From positions 3,224,001 through 3,288,000 of the forward strand of contig NZ_CP058278.1 in NCBI RefSeq assembly GCF_013389455.1: DNA of 64,000 bases, in the 5' to 3' direction. Both the position numbers and the translations under genes were made by a program. Shown piece after piece: positions 45,751-54,329 of the stretch (position 1 is its first letter; each line of letters starts with the position of its first letter). The notes beneath the pieces were generated by a model. It made no database searches. It was given only the letters and a program-made list of their open reading frames with translations, and was not told the origin of the DNA. Origin of the DNA: Flavobacterium inviolabile. Lineage in GTDB: Bacteria; Bacteroidota; Bacteroidia; Flavobacteriales; Flavobacteriaceae.

Positions 45751-47487
45751 TTAATCATTCATTGAGATCAGAAACTCTTCGTTATTTCGGGTCTTTTTAA
45801 ACCTGTCATTAATAAAATCCATTGCTTCAACAGGATTCATATCCGCCAGATATTTACGCATGATCCACATTCTCTGGATCGTACCTTCGTCCAATAATAA
45901 ATCATCACGACGGGTGCTTGACGACGTAAGATCAATTGCAGGGAATATACGTTTGTTTGCAATTTTTCGATCCAATTGCAACTCCATATTACCGGTACCT
46001 TTAAACTCTTCAAAGATAACTTCGTCCATCTTAGAACCGGTTTCTGTTAATGCTGTAGCAATAATACTCAACGAACCGCCATTTTCGATATTACGGGCAG
46101 CTCCGAAGAAACGTTTTGGCTTTTGCAATGCATTGGCATCCACACCACCACTTAATACCTTTCCGGAAGCCGGTTGAACGGTATTATAAGCTCTTGCCAG
46201 ACGGGTAATTGAATCCAACAGAATAACAACATCATGTCCGCATTCTACCAGACGTTTTGCTTTTTCCAGAACAATATTCGCTACCTTAACATGGCGCTCA
46301 GCTGGCTCATCAAAAGTAGAAGCAATAACTTCTCCCCTAACGCTGCGCTGCATATCGGTAACCTCTTCCGGCCGCTCGTCAATTAGCAAAACAATTAAAT
46401 ATACTTCGGGATGATTTGCTGCAATGGTATTGGCAATATCCTTCAACAACATCGTTTTACCTGTTTTTGGCTGCGCCACGATCATACCACGCTGTCCTTT
46501 ACCTATTGGTGAAAACAAATCAATAATTCGGGTTGAAATGGTACTTTGTTTTTCAGCAAGATTGAATTTTTCTTCCGGAAACAACGGAGTTAAATGTTCA
46601 AAAGAAACCCTGTCACGAACCACCTGCGGATCATGTCCGTTAATTTTCAACACTCTTACCAGCGGGAAATACTTCTCTCCTTCTTTCGGAGGACGTACCA
46701 CACCTTTAACCGTATCACCCGTTTTCAGTCCGAACAAACGAATCTGGGATTGTGACAAATAAATATCATCCGGCGATGCCAGGTAATTATAATCGGAAGA
46801 ACGCAAAAAGCCATAACCGTCCGGCATCATTTCCAATACACCTTCACTTTCAATAATACCATCGAACTCATAATCAGGTTCTCTGAAATTTTGTTTTTTA
46901 TTCTTCTGGTTTGGATTTGGATTTTGCGGGTTGTTCTGATTAGAACTGTTTTGAGGTTTCGAAACAGAAACTGTTTCTTCCGGAGTAGTCTCCTGTTTTA
47001 CCTGAGAACGCACCTGTACAGGAGCCTGTGTATTTTGATTATTCTCTTTGGTAAAACGCTGTGGTTTTTGCTGAAATTCTTTTTTCTTGGTAAAAGTATT
47101 TTCTTTTTTATTTGCTGCAGTTTCCGAAGCTTTCACTTCTTTTTCCTCAACAGCAGCTGGCATAACTTCTTCTTTCTTAACCGACTGAACCGCTTCTTTT
47201 ACATTAGGCACTTCTTTGACTGGTACAGCAGGCTTATTTTCTGCTTTGTTTTCTTTTTTCAGAGGCTTTCCCGGTGCAATTCTCGTTCTTTTTACCTTTT
47301 CCTCCGGTTTCGGAGCCTCTTCTTTTAAAGCTGGTTTTACGACTTCTGGGTTTGTCGCTTGATGATCGAGAATCTGGTAAATTAATTCGTCTTTTTTAAG
47401 GTTTCGGTACTTATTAATTTTCGCAATTTTCGCAATCTCTTGAAGCTCAGCAAGCTTCATTTCTTTTAATACAGAAATATCAAACAT
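45751..47487 (-). CDS. rho: Transcription termination factor Rho with long disordered insert
   Basis: A 578-residue Rho, longer than the E. coli protein (419). Residues 1-42 are the Rho N-terminal SAP-like helices ([18 protein letters not shown]). Residues about 45-205 are low complexity, rich in K, E, N, Q and P. Then come the RNA-binding OB fold ([15 protein letters not shown]) and the ATPase with Walker [10 protein letters not shown] (about 339-347), Walker B-like [11 protein letters not shown] and [20 protein letters not shown]. Rho hexamers release RNA from RNA polymerase. The insert is typical of Bacteroidetes and has been linked to phase separation of Rho in Bacteroides. No promoter is clear. 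Confidence 0.96.
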   Translation of the reverse strand: MFDISVLKEMKLAELQEIAKIAKINKYRNLKKDELIYQILDHQATNPEVVKPALKEEAPKPEEKVKRTRIAPGKPLKKENKAENKPAVPVKEVPNVKEAVQSVKKEEVMPAAVEEKEVKASETAANKKENTFTKKKEFQQKPQRFTKENNQNTQAPVQVRSQVKQETTPEETVSVSKPQNSSNQNNPQNPNPNQKNKKQNFREPDYEFDGIIESEGVLEMMPDGYGFLRSSDYNYLASPDDIYLSQSQIRLFGLKTGDTVKGVVRPPKEGEKYFPLVRVLKINGHDPQVVRDRVSFEHLTPLFPEEKFNLAEKQSTISTRIIDLFSPIGKGQRGMIVAQPKTGKTMLLKDIANTIAANHPEVYLIVLLIDERPEEVTDMQRSVRGEVIASTFDEPAERHVKVANIVLEKAKRLVECGHDVVILLDSITRLARAYNTVQPASGKVLSGGVDANALQKPKRFFGAARNIENGGSLSIIATALTETGSKMDEVIFEEFKGTGNMELQLDRKIANKRIFPAIDLTSSSTRRDDLLLDEGTIQRMWIMRKYLADMNPVEAMDFINDRFKKTRNNEEFLISMND

Positions 47488-47646
47488 GAATCGTTTTCTA
47501 GTTAAATTAAATGTAATGTAGATCTAAGTTTTTGGGTAGTATTTTTTTTGAAACGAAAGAACCGCAGAATGAAGTACTTACGGTTTAACTATGCAATAAT
47601 ACGAATTTATTTTATACCGTATCATTTTTTTTCAAAAAAGAAATAC

Positions 47647-47654
47647 TATTTTTG
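47647..47654 (+). promoter_or_regulatory. Predicted DUF4293 -7 element
   Basis: TATTTTTG, 18 nt before the ATG at 47673. It covers the TTG at 47652, so that longer start is unlikely. Confidence 0.55.
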
Positions 47655-47672
47655 TGCCACAATGAAATCAAA

Positions 47673-48083
47673 ATGATACAGAGAATTCAGTCCGTATATC
47701 TTTTAATCGCTTTTATCTTTTCGGGGGTTTTACCATTCGTATTCCCTTTATGGATAAATGCTGCGGGAGAAAAAGTATTCTTTATGTCAAACCTGGTATA
47801 CGTATCTTTATGCGGCCTGAGCACCACGCTTTCATTGATTAGTATATTTAGCTTTAAAAACAGACAAAACCAGTTTGTTATGAACCGGTTGAACATGATA
47901 TTAAACGTTATATTACTAGGATTATTTGTGTATCGTTCACTAAATTTATCTGGAGAAACGGAAGTTTCTGAGAAAGGTATTGGGATGCTTCTTCCTATTG
48001 TTTCTATCGTCTTTTTGGTTTTAGCCAATAAAGCCATCAAGAAGGATGATGATCTCGTAAAATCTGTAGACCGATTACGATAA
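47673..48083 (+). CDS. DUF4293 membrane protein
   Basis: A 136-residue inner-membrane protein with four hydrophobic helices (about 7-25, 39-57, 69-90 and 104-122), starting MIQRIQSVYLLIAFIFSG. It matches the DUF4293 family seen in Bacteroidetes, usually next to rho. Function is unknown. The start at 47673 is chosen because a -7 element covers the only longer start. It ends in a strong terminator. Confidence 0.87.
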   Translation: MIQRIQSVYLLIAFIFSGVLPFVFPLWINAAGEKVFFMSNLVYVSLCGLSTTLSLISIFSFKNRQNQFVMNRLNMILNVILLGLFVYRSLNLSGETEVSEKGIGMLLPIVSIVFLVLANKAIKKDDDLVKSVDRLR

Positions 48084-48111
48084 ACCTATCATCTTAGTTT
48101 ATTAGTGCGTT

Positions 48112-48145
48112 AAAAATCCGGATCAAATTTGATCCGGATTTTTTA
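48112..48145 (+). terminator. Intrinsic terminator after the DUF4293 gene
   Basis: A perfect 14-bp palindrome centred at 48127/48128 (AAATCCGGATCAAA and its complement), followed by T residues. Confidence 0.9.
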
Positions 48146-48276
48146 TTTATACCCAAATCTTTTTTATCGTTTTTTTCAAACACTTTATCGTTTTTAATTA
48201 TAGATATCTCAAAATATTTACCTTTAAAATAAATACATGTTGCAAATAGTGTTAAATTTGAATAAAAACAGTGGCG

Positions 48277-48939
48277 ATGAGTACCAAAATACGAATTCAT
48301 TTAGCCGATGACCATTTGGTTTTAATAGAAGGAATTCTTGCTGTTTTAAAAACAAACAAGAATTTCGAAGTGGTAGGCTACTCCCTTAATGGTGTTGAAC
48401 TATTGGAAAACATCTACAATCAGAATGTAGACGTCCTGGTAATCGACATCAACATGCCCTGCAAAGACGGAATAGAAGTCTTAAAAGAATTTTCGGAAAA
48501 AGGTTTCCCCTGCCATGTTATTGTTTTATCCAGTTATGACGACGCCAAGCTAATCAAAGAGGTCATACAGCTGGGCGCAAAAGGATACCTCACCAAACAA
48601 TGCGCAAGCGAACACATCGTAGATGCCATTACCTGCGTGAGCAAAGGAGAAGAATACTATTCCAAAGCCATCCGTGAAAAGATATTTCTTTCTTTTACCG
48701 GTATCAACAACGATAAATCCATTGAAAATAGCGAATTATTAATGCTCATTACCGACCGCGAACTGGAAATCTTAAAACTCATTTCCAGAGAATACAGCGG
48801 CAAGGAAATTAGCGAAGAACTTTTTATAAGCACCAACACTGTAGAAACACACCGGAAAAATCTAATCAAAAAACTCAACGTAAAAAACACGATAGGACTA
48901 GTAAAATTTGCTATCCGGAATAATTTGATTAACCAATAA
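48277..48939 (+). CDS. NarL/FixJ-type response regulator
   Basis: A 220-residue regulator. The receiver domain (1-120) has acidic residues Asp11/Asp12, phospho-acceptor Asp57 in VLVIDINMP, and Lys of YLTKQ. The C-terminal LuxR-type HTH (about 155-218) includes TDRELEILKLI and STNTVETHRKNLIKKL. The ATG at 48277 is preferred to the GTG two codons upstream. It is the first of three genes with a TPR-histidine kinase downstream, so it is probably phosphorylated by it. Targets are unknown. Confidence 0.92.
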   Translation: MSTKIRIHLADDHLVLIEGILAVLKTNKNFEVVGYSLNGVELLENIYNQNVDVLVIDINMPCKDGIEVLKEFSEKGFPCHVIVLSSYDDAKLIKEVIQLGAKGYLTKQCASEHIVDAITCVSKGEEYYSKAIREKIFLSFTGINNDKSIENSELLMLITDRELEILKLISREYSGKEISEELFISTNTVETHRKNLIKKLNVKNTIGLVKFAIRNNLINQ

Positions 48940-48951
48940 ATCTACATAATT

Positions 48952-49233
48952 ATGGCCTTACTTAAAGAATATGAAGTGCGTGATAATGGAAATGATTCTT
49001 TTAATTTAAAGATCACGATTCCCGACAACTGTGATTACCTTTACACTTATGACGGAACAACCGATACCCACCGGGTAGAAATAAAACTGGACATGGACAA
49101 AAAACCATCCTCCCGTTATATTGTAAGAGATGAAAACATCCCTACTTCCGGCAGCAGCAGACTCAATATTGACATGGAACAAACAGAAAACGGCTTAACC
49201 GCAACAAAACCTAAAATCGTAATCGAAATCTGA
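48952..49233 (+). CDS. Unknown 93-residue protein within a two-component operon
   Basis: A 93-residue acidic protein that I do not recognise. It has no signal peptide and no membrane segment, no Cys pair and no HTH. Short alternating segments (FNLKITIPDNCDYLYTYDG, HRVEIKLDM, RYIVRDENIP) suggest a small beta fold. It lies 12 nt after the response-regulator gene and 2 nt before the kinase gene, so all three are one transcript. A role as modulator or adaptor of the pair is only a guess from position. Confidence 0.75.
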   Translation: MALLKEYEVRDNGNDSFNLKITIPDNCDYLYTYDGTTDTHRVEIKLDMDKKPSSRYIVRDENIPTSGSSRLNIDMEQTENGLTATKPKIVIEI

Positions 49234-49235
49234 TA

Positions 49236-50990
49236 TTGAAAAAAATTACTTTTCTACTCTTGTTTTTTATAGGTCAGACTCTTTGGGCACAAAACCAAAC
49301 AGGAATTGACTCGGCTGACTATTACAGTAACACGCACCAGGATCTGAAAGCGTTGCAATACCTCAAAAAACAATCGGAATACCATCTTTACAATAAAAAC
49401 TATTCCGCTTTATGCAACAAAAACATTCAGAAAGCCCGGATCTACATCCGTCTTAAAGACTATAATATAGCCATAACTACCCTTTTTAGTACCTTACAAA
49501 TAGCCGAAAAACAAAAACTTCATCTTCAGGAAGCCATCATTCTCAAATATATCGGAATATGTTTTGAAGAAACAAAAAACATCAAAAAAGCGATTGATTA
49601 CCTTCGAAAAAGCGAAAAATCCGCTATTCATCAAAAAAACGATTCCCTTGCTGCCTGGGCACAACAGGGATTATTCAAAATCTTTACCGAAAAAAACAAA
49701 ATGGACAGCTCCCGTTATTATATGAACCGGATTCTGAACATTGCCAAAAACAACGGAACAACCAATCAAAAATATCTGGGTTACAGCAACTGTGCGGCAT
49801 TTTACCTCAAAACCGCCAATTATGATCTGGCTAAAAAATACCTCGATACGACTTTATTCTATGCCGAAACATCGCGCAATACCAACTACATGAACAACAC
49901 CCGCAGCAACCTCGCCTATTATTATTTGCAGGTTAAGAACGATAACGAAAAAGCACGGGATATTTTTCTTGAAATTTTAGCGTCCAAGCCCAACGACACA
50001 CTTTCGATTAAAACCGCCGATACCTACCTCAATTTATCGTATGTATACGAAAAGATGGACGACTACAAAACCGCCAATTATTATCTCAACAAATACATAG
50101 ACATTACGGAAGCACTGTTTAACGAACGGGTTAGCTCGCAGCTGAGAGATACCGAAACCAAATATAAAATCTATAAAATTGAAGACAATTACAAAACCAA
50201 AGAGCAGCTGCTAAAAGACAAGGAAGCCCGGAACAAAAAACTGCTGTATATCTTTATCACCCTGTTTGCCTTTTGCAGCATATTGTTCTATTTTTTTTAC
50301 CAGAACCTGCGCCTTAAACAAAAAAACAAGCTTAAAGACGTCAACAATAAAATCCAGCAAAACATCATTAACGCAACCATTGACGGTCAGGAATTTGAAC
50401 GAAAAAGACTTGCCGGCGTACTGCACGACAGCATCAGCGCCCTGCTCTCTTCGGCCAGCTTACACCTCATGGCCTACGAAACAACCAATTTAACCGAATC
50501 CTCACCGGAACTCACCAAAACAAGAGCCATCATTAAGGAAGCCCACGACAAAATCAGGGATCTGTCACACACCCTGATTCCGCCGGTACTTGAAAAACTG
50601 GGATTGTTTGCCGCGCTGCAGGATCTCTGTGAAAAAAATTCGAATACCCTGATCCAGTTCGAGTTTACCAATTATACCCCTAAAGATTCACGCTACAACA
50701 GCGAGTTTGAAATGAAGATCTATTTTATTGTTGCCGAGCTTTTAAACAATGTCATCAAACACAGCCGGGCCACAAAAGCCTACCTTTCTGTCGACCAGAA
50801 CCGCAACCAGCTGTTTATCAATATTGAAGATAACGGTATCGGATTTGACACCAAAAACACCGAACACAAAGAAGGATTCGGACTCACACAAATTAAAGCG
50901 CGGATAAGAAGTATGAATGGAAACATCAATATCAACTCCAAGTCGAATACCGGGACATTGATTTACATCAAAGTGGAATTACCGGACTAA
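49236..50990 (+). CDS. TPR-containing sensor histidine kinase (HisKA_3/NarX type)
   Basis: A 584-residue kinase. The start is TTG (TTGAAAAAAATTAC), giving signal peptide MKKITFLLLFFIGQTLWAQ. Residues about 25-330 are tetratricopeptide-like helices that face the periplasm. One membrane helix follows (about 335-356). The kinase core has GQEFERKRLAGVLHDSISA with phospho-acceptor His397, and the ATPase blocks ELLNNVIKHS, EDNGIGFD and GFGLTQIKARI. This is the NarX/DesK group that pairs with LuxR-type regulators, as encoded just upstream. It ends 2 nt before a convergent gene, with no terminator between. Confidence 0.92.
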   Translation: MKKITFLLLFFIGQTLWAQNQTGIDSADYYSNTHQDLKALQYLKKQSEYHLYNKNYSALCNKNIQKARIYIRLKDYNIAITTLFSTLQIAEKQKLHLQEAIILKYIGICFEETKNIKKAIDYLRKSEKSAIHQKNDSLAAWAQQGLFKIFTEKNKMDSSRYYMNRILNIAKNNGTTNQKYLGYSNCAAFYLKTANYDLAKKYLDTTLFYAETSRNTNYMNNTRSNLAYYYLQVKNDNEKARDIFLEILASKPNDTLSIKTADTYLNLSYVYEKMDDYKTANYYLNKYIDITEALFNERVSSQLRDTETKYKIYKIEDNYKTKEQLLKDKEARNKKLLYIFITLFAFCSILFYFFYQNLRLKQKNKLKDVNNKIQQNIINATIDGQEFERKRLAGVLHDSISALLSSASLHLMAYETTNLTESSPELTKTRAIIKEAHDKIRDLSHTLIPPVLEKLGLFAALQDLCEKNSNTLIQFEFTNYTPKDSRYNSEFEMKIYFIVAELLNNVIKHSRATKAYLSVDQNRNQLFINIEDNGIGFDTKNTEHKEGFGLTQIKARIRSMNGNININSKSNTGTLIYIKVELPD

Positions 50991-50992
50991 AA

Positions 50993-51490
50993 TCAGACTC
51001 TTTTCCCGATCTCAATCACTTCCAGTTTCTGGATTTTATCCCCGTCAATCTCAAAACGCAGCATGGTTCTCATCTGATGAAAACCGTGTTTTCCAGCTGC
51101 TCCGGGATTCATGTGCAGCAAATTCAGTTCTTTATCAAACTGCACTTTTAAAATATGGGAATGCCCGCAAATAAACAGTTTCGGTGGATTTTGTTTTAAC
51201 TCCGCACGAATGGCCGGATTGTATTTTCCGGGATAACCGCCAATGTGGGTTATCCAGACCGAAACCCCTTCACAGAAAAACCGGTTGTTTAACGGAAACT
51301 CCAGCCGCGCTTTCCCATCGTCAATATTGCCGTAAACCGCCCGCAAAGGTTTGCGTTCCTTAATGGCATCCGTAACCGATAAATCTCCTATATCACCGGC
51401 ATGCCAGACTTCATCGGCCTGATCAACATATTTCAGTATCGTATCATCAAGATGGCTGTGCGTATCGGAAAGTAACAGAATTTTTTTCAA
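50993..51490 (-). CDS. YfcE-type metallophosphoesterase
   Basis: A 165-residue phosphodiesterase of the YfcE/MJ0936 family. Metal motifs are SDTHSH, HAGDIGD, VYGNIDD, ITHIGG and CGHSHI, all intact. It hydrolyses phosphodiesters with Mn2+ or similar; the natural substrate is unknown. The TTG start at 51490 (MKKILLLSDTHSH) is preferred to the ATG at 51535, because a -7 element (51533-51540) covers that ATG and the start of transcription would lie downstream of it. Confidence 0.88.
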   Translation of the reverse strand: MKKILLLSDTHSHLDDTILKYVDQADEVWHAGDIGDLSVTDAIKERKPLRAVYGNIDDGKARLEFPLNNRFFCEGVSVWITHIGGYPGKYNPAIRAELKQNPPKLFICGHSHILKVQFDKELNLLHMNPGAAGKHGFHQMRTMLRFEIDGDKIQKLEVIEIGKRV

Positions 51491-51532
51491 AAGGAAAAGG
51501 TTTAAAGAAGTATAGTGCGATTTGTTAAAACA

Positions 51533-51540
51533 CAAAAATA
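51533..51540 (-). promoter_or_regulatory. Predicted YfcE-type gene -7 element
   Basis: TATTTTTG on the minus strand. It overlaps the ATG at 51535, which makes the TTG at 51490 the likely start. Confidence 0.55.
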
Positions 51541-51585
51541 AGCATACTTTACCATGTTTTAACTTAAAATTATAGCATTTTCAAA

Positions 51586-51615
51586 TTTGCCAATTATCGA
51601 ATTAACTTATCTTTG
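51586..51615 (+). promoter_or_regulatory. Predicted truA promoter
   Basis: TTTG (51586-51589), 18 nt, then TATCTTTG (51608-51615): the best match to the Bacteroidetes promoter in the window, 28 nt before the TTG start. Confidence 0.75.
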
Positions 51616-51643
51616 TTTCTTATATAATTTAGGAAATTAAACT

Positions 51644-52390
51644 TTGAGATATTTCATAGAATTTGCTTATAACGGAAAAAACTATCACGGCTGGCAATAT
51701 CAGCCTCATGCTATATCGGTTCAGGAAACTTTAAATAAAGCTTTAACGGTTTTATTGCGCAGGCCTATCGACCTTGTTGGAGCCGGAAGAACCGATTCCG
51801 GAGTACACGCCAAACAAATGTATGCCCATTTTGATTATGAAGAAACCTTAAATTCCGATTACTGGGTACAAAAATTAAACTCTTTTTTACCGAAAGATAT
51901 CGTGGTTTACCGTCTTATTCCGCTGCATGATGAGGCACATGCCCGTTTTGATGCCACAAGCAGAACCTATGAATATCATATCCACACTTTCAAAGATGCC
52001 TTTGAAAATGAAGGAAGCTGGTATCATTTCCACGCGCTTGATGTCGCTGCGATGAATCAGGCATCCGAAATACTGTTTGAATACATCGATTTTGAATGTT
52101 TTTCAAAAGTACATACCGATGTTAGGACATTTAATTGCAAAATCACGGCAGCCCATTGGCAGCAAAACGAAACACGGTTAGTCTTTACAATTACCGCTGA
52201 TCGTTTCTTAAGAAACATGGTCAGAGCTATTGTCGGGACATTAATAAAAATTGGATTAGGTAAAACTACATTGGATGATTTCAGAAAAATAATTGAAAGC
52301 AAAAATCGTAGTGAAGCAGGTTTTTCAGTACCGGCACACGGTTTGTACCTGACGAAAGTTATCTATCCGTATATCCAAGAGCGCCCATAA
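51644..52390 (+). CDS. truA: tRNA pseudouridine synthase A
   Basis: A 248-residue enzyme that makes pseudouridine at positions 38-40 of tRNAs. The start is TTG (TTGAGATATTTC), giving MRYFIEFAYNGKNYHGWQ. The catalytic Asp51 is in GAGRTDSGVHAKQ, and RFDATSRTYEY, DFECFSK and RFLRNMVRAIVG are all typical. It ends 2 nt before the ABC exporter gene, so they are co-transcribed. Confidence 0.96.
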   Translation: MRYFIEFAYNGKNYHGWQYQPHAISVQETLNKALTVLLRRPIDLVGAGRTDSGVHAKQMYAHFDYEETLNSDYWVQKLNSFLPKDIVVYRLIPLHDEAHARFDATSRTYEYHIHTFKDAFENEGSWYHFHALDVAAMNQASEILFEYIDFECFSKVHTDVRTFNCKITAAHWQQNETRLVFTITADRFLRNMVRAIVGTLIKIGLGKTTLDDFRKIIESKNRSEAGFSVPAHGLYLTKVIYPYIQERP

Positions 52391-52392
52391 AT

Positions 52393-54141
52393 ATGAAAGC
52401 CATAAAATCTATTTCTTTACGAAAAGTAATGCACTTTGCAAAGCCTTATCAAAACCGCTTTAACGGCGTTATATTGTGGGCTGTATCCCTTTCCATCTTT
52501 GCTGCTCTTCGTCCCTATTTACTAAAACAAACTGTCGATGAGTACCTGAAAACCCACGATGCAGAAGGATTGCTGCTGTATATTCTTTTAATGGCACTGA
52601 TCCTTATTCTGGAAGTCGCTTCGCAGTTTTACTTTGTTTACTGGGCAAACTGGTTAGGTCAGGATATTGTAAAAGATATCCGTGAAAAACTGTTTCGCCA
52701 TATCTCGAATTTCCGGATGAAATATTTCGACAACGAACCGGTTGGAAAATTAGTGACCCGTTCCGTTTCCGATATCGAATCCATAGCCAGTATCTTCAGC
52801 CAGGGATTGTTTATGATCGTGAGTGACCTACTCAAAATGGTTGTCATTCTGGGGATCATGTTCTATATGAACTGGAAATTAAGCTGTATTGTTGTTTTAG
52901 GAATGCCAATTTTGTTATATGCAACGCGTGTTTTCCAGCAAAAAATGAAAATTGCTTTCGAAGAAGTTCGTAATCAGGTGGGCAACCTGAACACCTTTGT
53001 ACAGGAACGCGTTACCGGTATGAAAATCGTACAGCTTTTTAACCGGGAAGAAATTGAATTCGAAAAATTCAAGGTCATCAACCAAAAACACAATGATGCG
53101 TGGCTTAAAAATATCCTGTATAATTCCATCTTCTTCCCGATAGCCGATATTGTTTCTTCGCTAACGTTAGGCTGTATCGTTTGGTATGGCGGACTGAACA
53201 TCCTGAATGGTGACAATACTACTACTTTCGGGGATTTATTTGCCTACACAATGCTGATTAACATGCTATTCAATCCTTTGCGCCAGATTGCGGATAAATT
53301 CAATGTGATGCAGATGGGGATAATCGCCGCCGAAAGGGTTTTTGAAGTATTGGACATTGACGACCATTTACAAACATCCGGAACCGTTGAAGCGACCCAT
53401 TTTAAAGGAGATATCCAGTTTGAAAAAGTACACTTCAGCTACATACAGGGCGAAGAAGTCCTCAAAGGCATCAACCTGAAAGTTAAGGCCGGCGAAACCA
53501 TAGCCATCGTTGGAGCAACCGGAGCCGGAAAATCCACCATTATCAACCTTTTGAACCGCTTTTATGAAATTGACAGCGGGAAAATTAGCATTGACAATAC
53601 CGATATACATGATTTTACAATCGAAAGCCTTCGCAAACAAATTGCCATTGTATTACAGGATGTCTTTTTATTTGCCGATTCGATCTTAAACAATATTACC
53701 CTGCACAATCCGGCCATTAGCCGCGAAGATGTTATTAACGCAGCACAAAAAATAGGCGTACATGATTTTATCATGAGCCTGCCGGAAGGTTATGACTATA
53801 ATGTAAAAGAACGCGGTGTGATGCTGTCTTCCGGACAACGTCAGCTTATCGCCTTTTTAAGAGCCTTTGTGAGCAATCCAAGCGTTTTGATCCTTGATGA
53901 AGCCACTTCTTCCATCGATTCCTATTCGGAAGAACTGATACAACGGGCAACCGAAACCATCACGCAGGGAAGAACCTCCATTGTGATCGCACACCGTTTG
54001 GCAACCATTATCAATGCCGATAAAATCATCGTAATGGACAAAGGAGAAATTGTAGAAGAAGGCACCCATTATGAACTGCTCAATAAGGAAGACGGTTTCT
54101 ATAAAAACCTTTATTATTCACAGTTTGCCATTACGGAATAA
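52393..54141 (+). CDS. ABC exporter, fused permease-ATPase (MsbA/LmrA type)
   Basis: A 582-residue half transporter. Six helices fill residues about 20-305. The ATPase has Walker A VGATGAGKST (about 373-382), Q-loop VLQDVFLFADSI, signature LSSGQRQ (in place of LSGGQ), Walker B VLILDEATSS and H-loop IVIAHRLA. It works as a dimer that exports lipids, peptides or drugs. The substrate cannot be assigned. It follows truA by 2 nt, and about 190 nt separate it from lpdA. Confidence 0.92.
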   Translation: MKAIKSISLRKVMHFAKPYQNRFNGVILWAVSLSIFAALRPYLLKQTVDEYLKTHDAEGLLLYILLMALILILEVASQFYFVYWANWLGQDIVKDIREKLFRHISNFRMKYFDNEPVGKLVTRSVSDIESIASIFSQGLFMIVSDLLKMVVILGIMFYMNWKLSCIVVLGMPILLYATRVFQQKMKIAFEEVRNQVGNLNTFVQERVTGMKIVQLFNREEIEFEKFKVINQKHNDAWLKNILYNSIFFPIADIVSSLTLGCIVWYGGLNILNGDNTTTFGDLFAYTMLINMLFNPLRQIADKFNVMQMGIIAAERVFEVLDIDDHLQTSGTVEATHFKGDIQFEKVHFSYIQGEEVLKGINLKVKAGETIAIVGATGAGKSTIINLLNRFYEIDSGKISIDNTDIHDFTIESLRKQIAIVLQDVFLFADSILNNITLHNPAISREDVINAAQKIGVHDFIMSLPEGYDYNVKERGVMLSSGQRQLIAFLRAFVSNPSVLILDEATSSIDSYSEELIQRATETITQGRTSIVIAHRLATIINADKIIVMDKGEIVEEGTHYELLNKEDGFYKNLYYSQFAITE

Positions 54142-54329
54142 ATACGACAACCGTGATTTATGATTGAAAAGTTGAAAAATTGCTAGAAATTTCTTTTAAA
54201 AGCTATTAAAACAATATTTTTAGGCTATTAATTTTCCACACGTTTTAAAAATTGATAGTACGAAACTTTTCAATAAACAAATAAATCCCTATTTTCGTAC
54301 GCAGAAAATTCATTAGAAATTATACTTTT

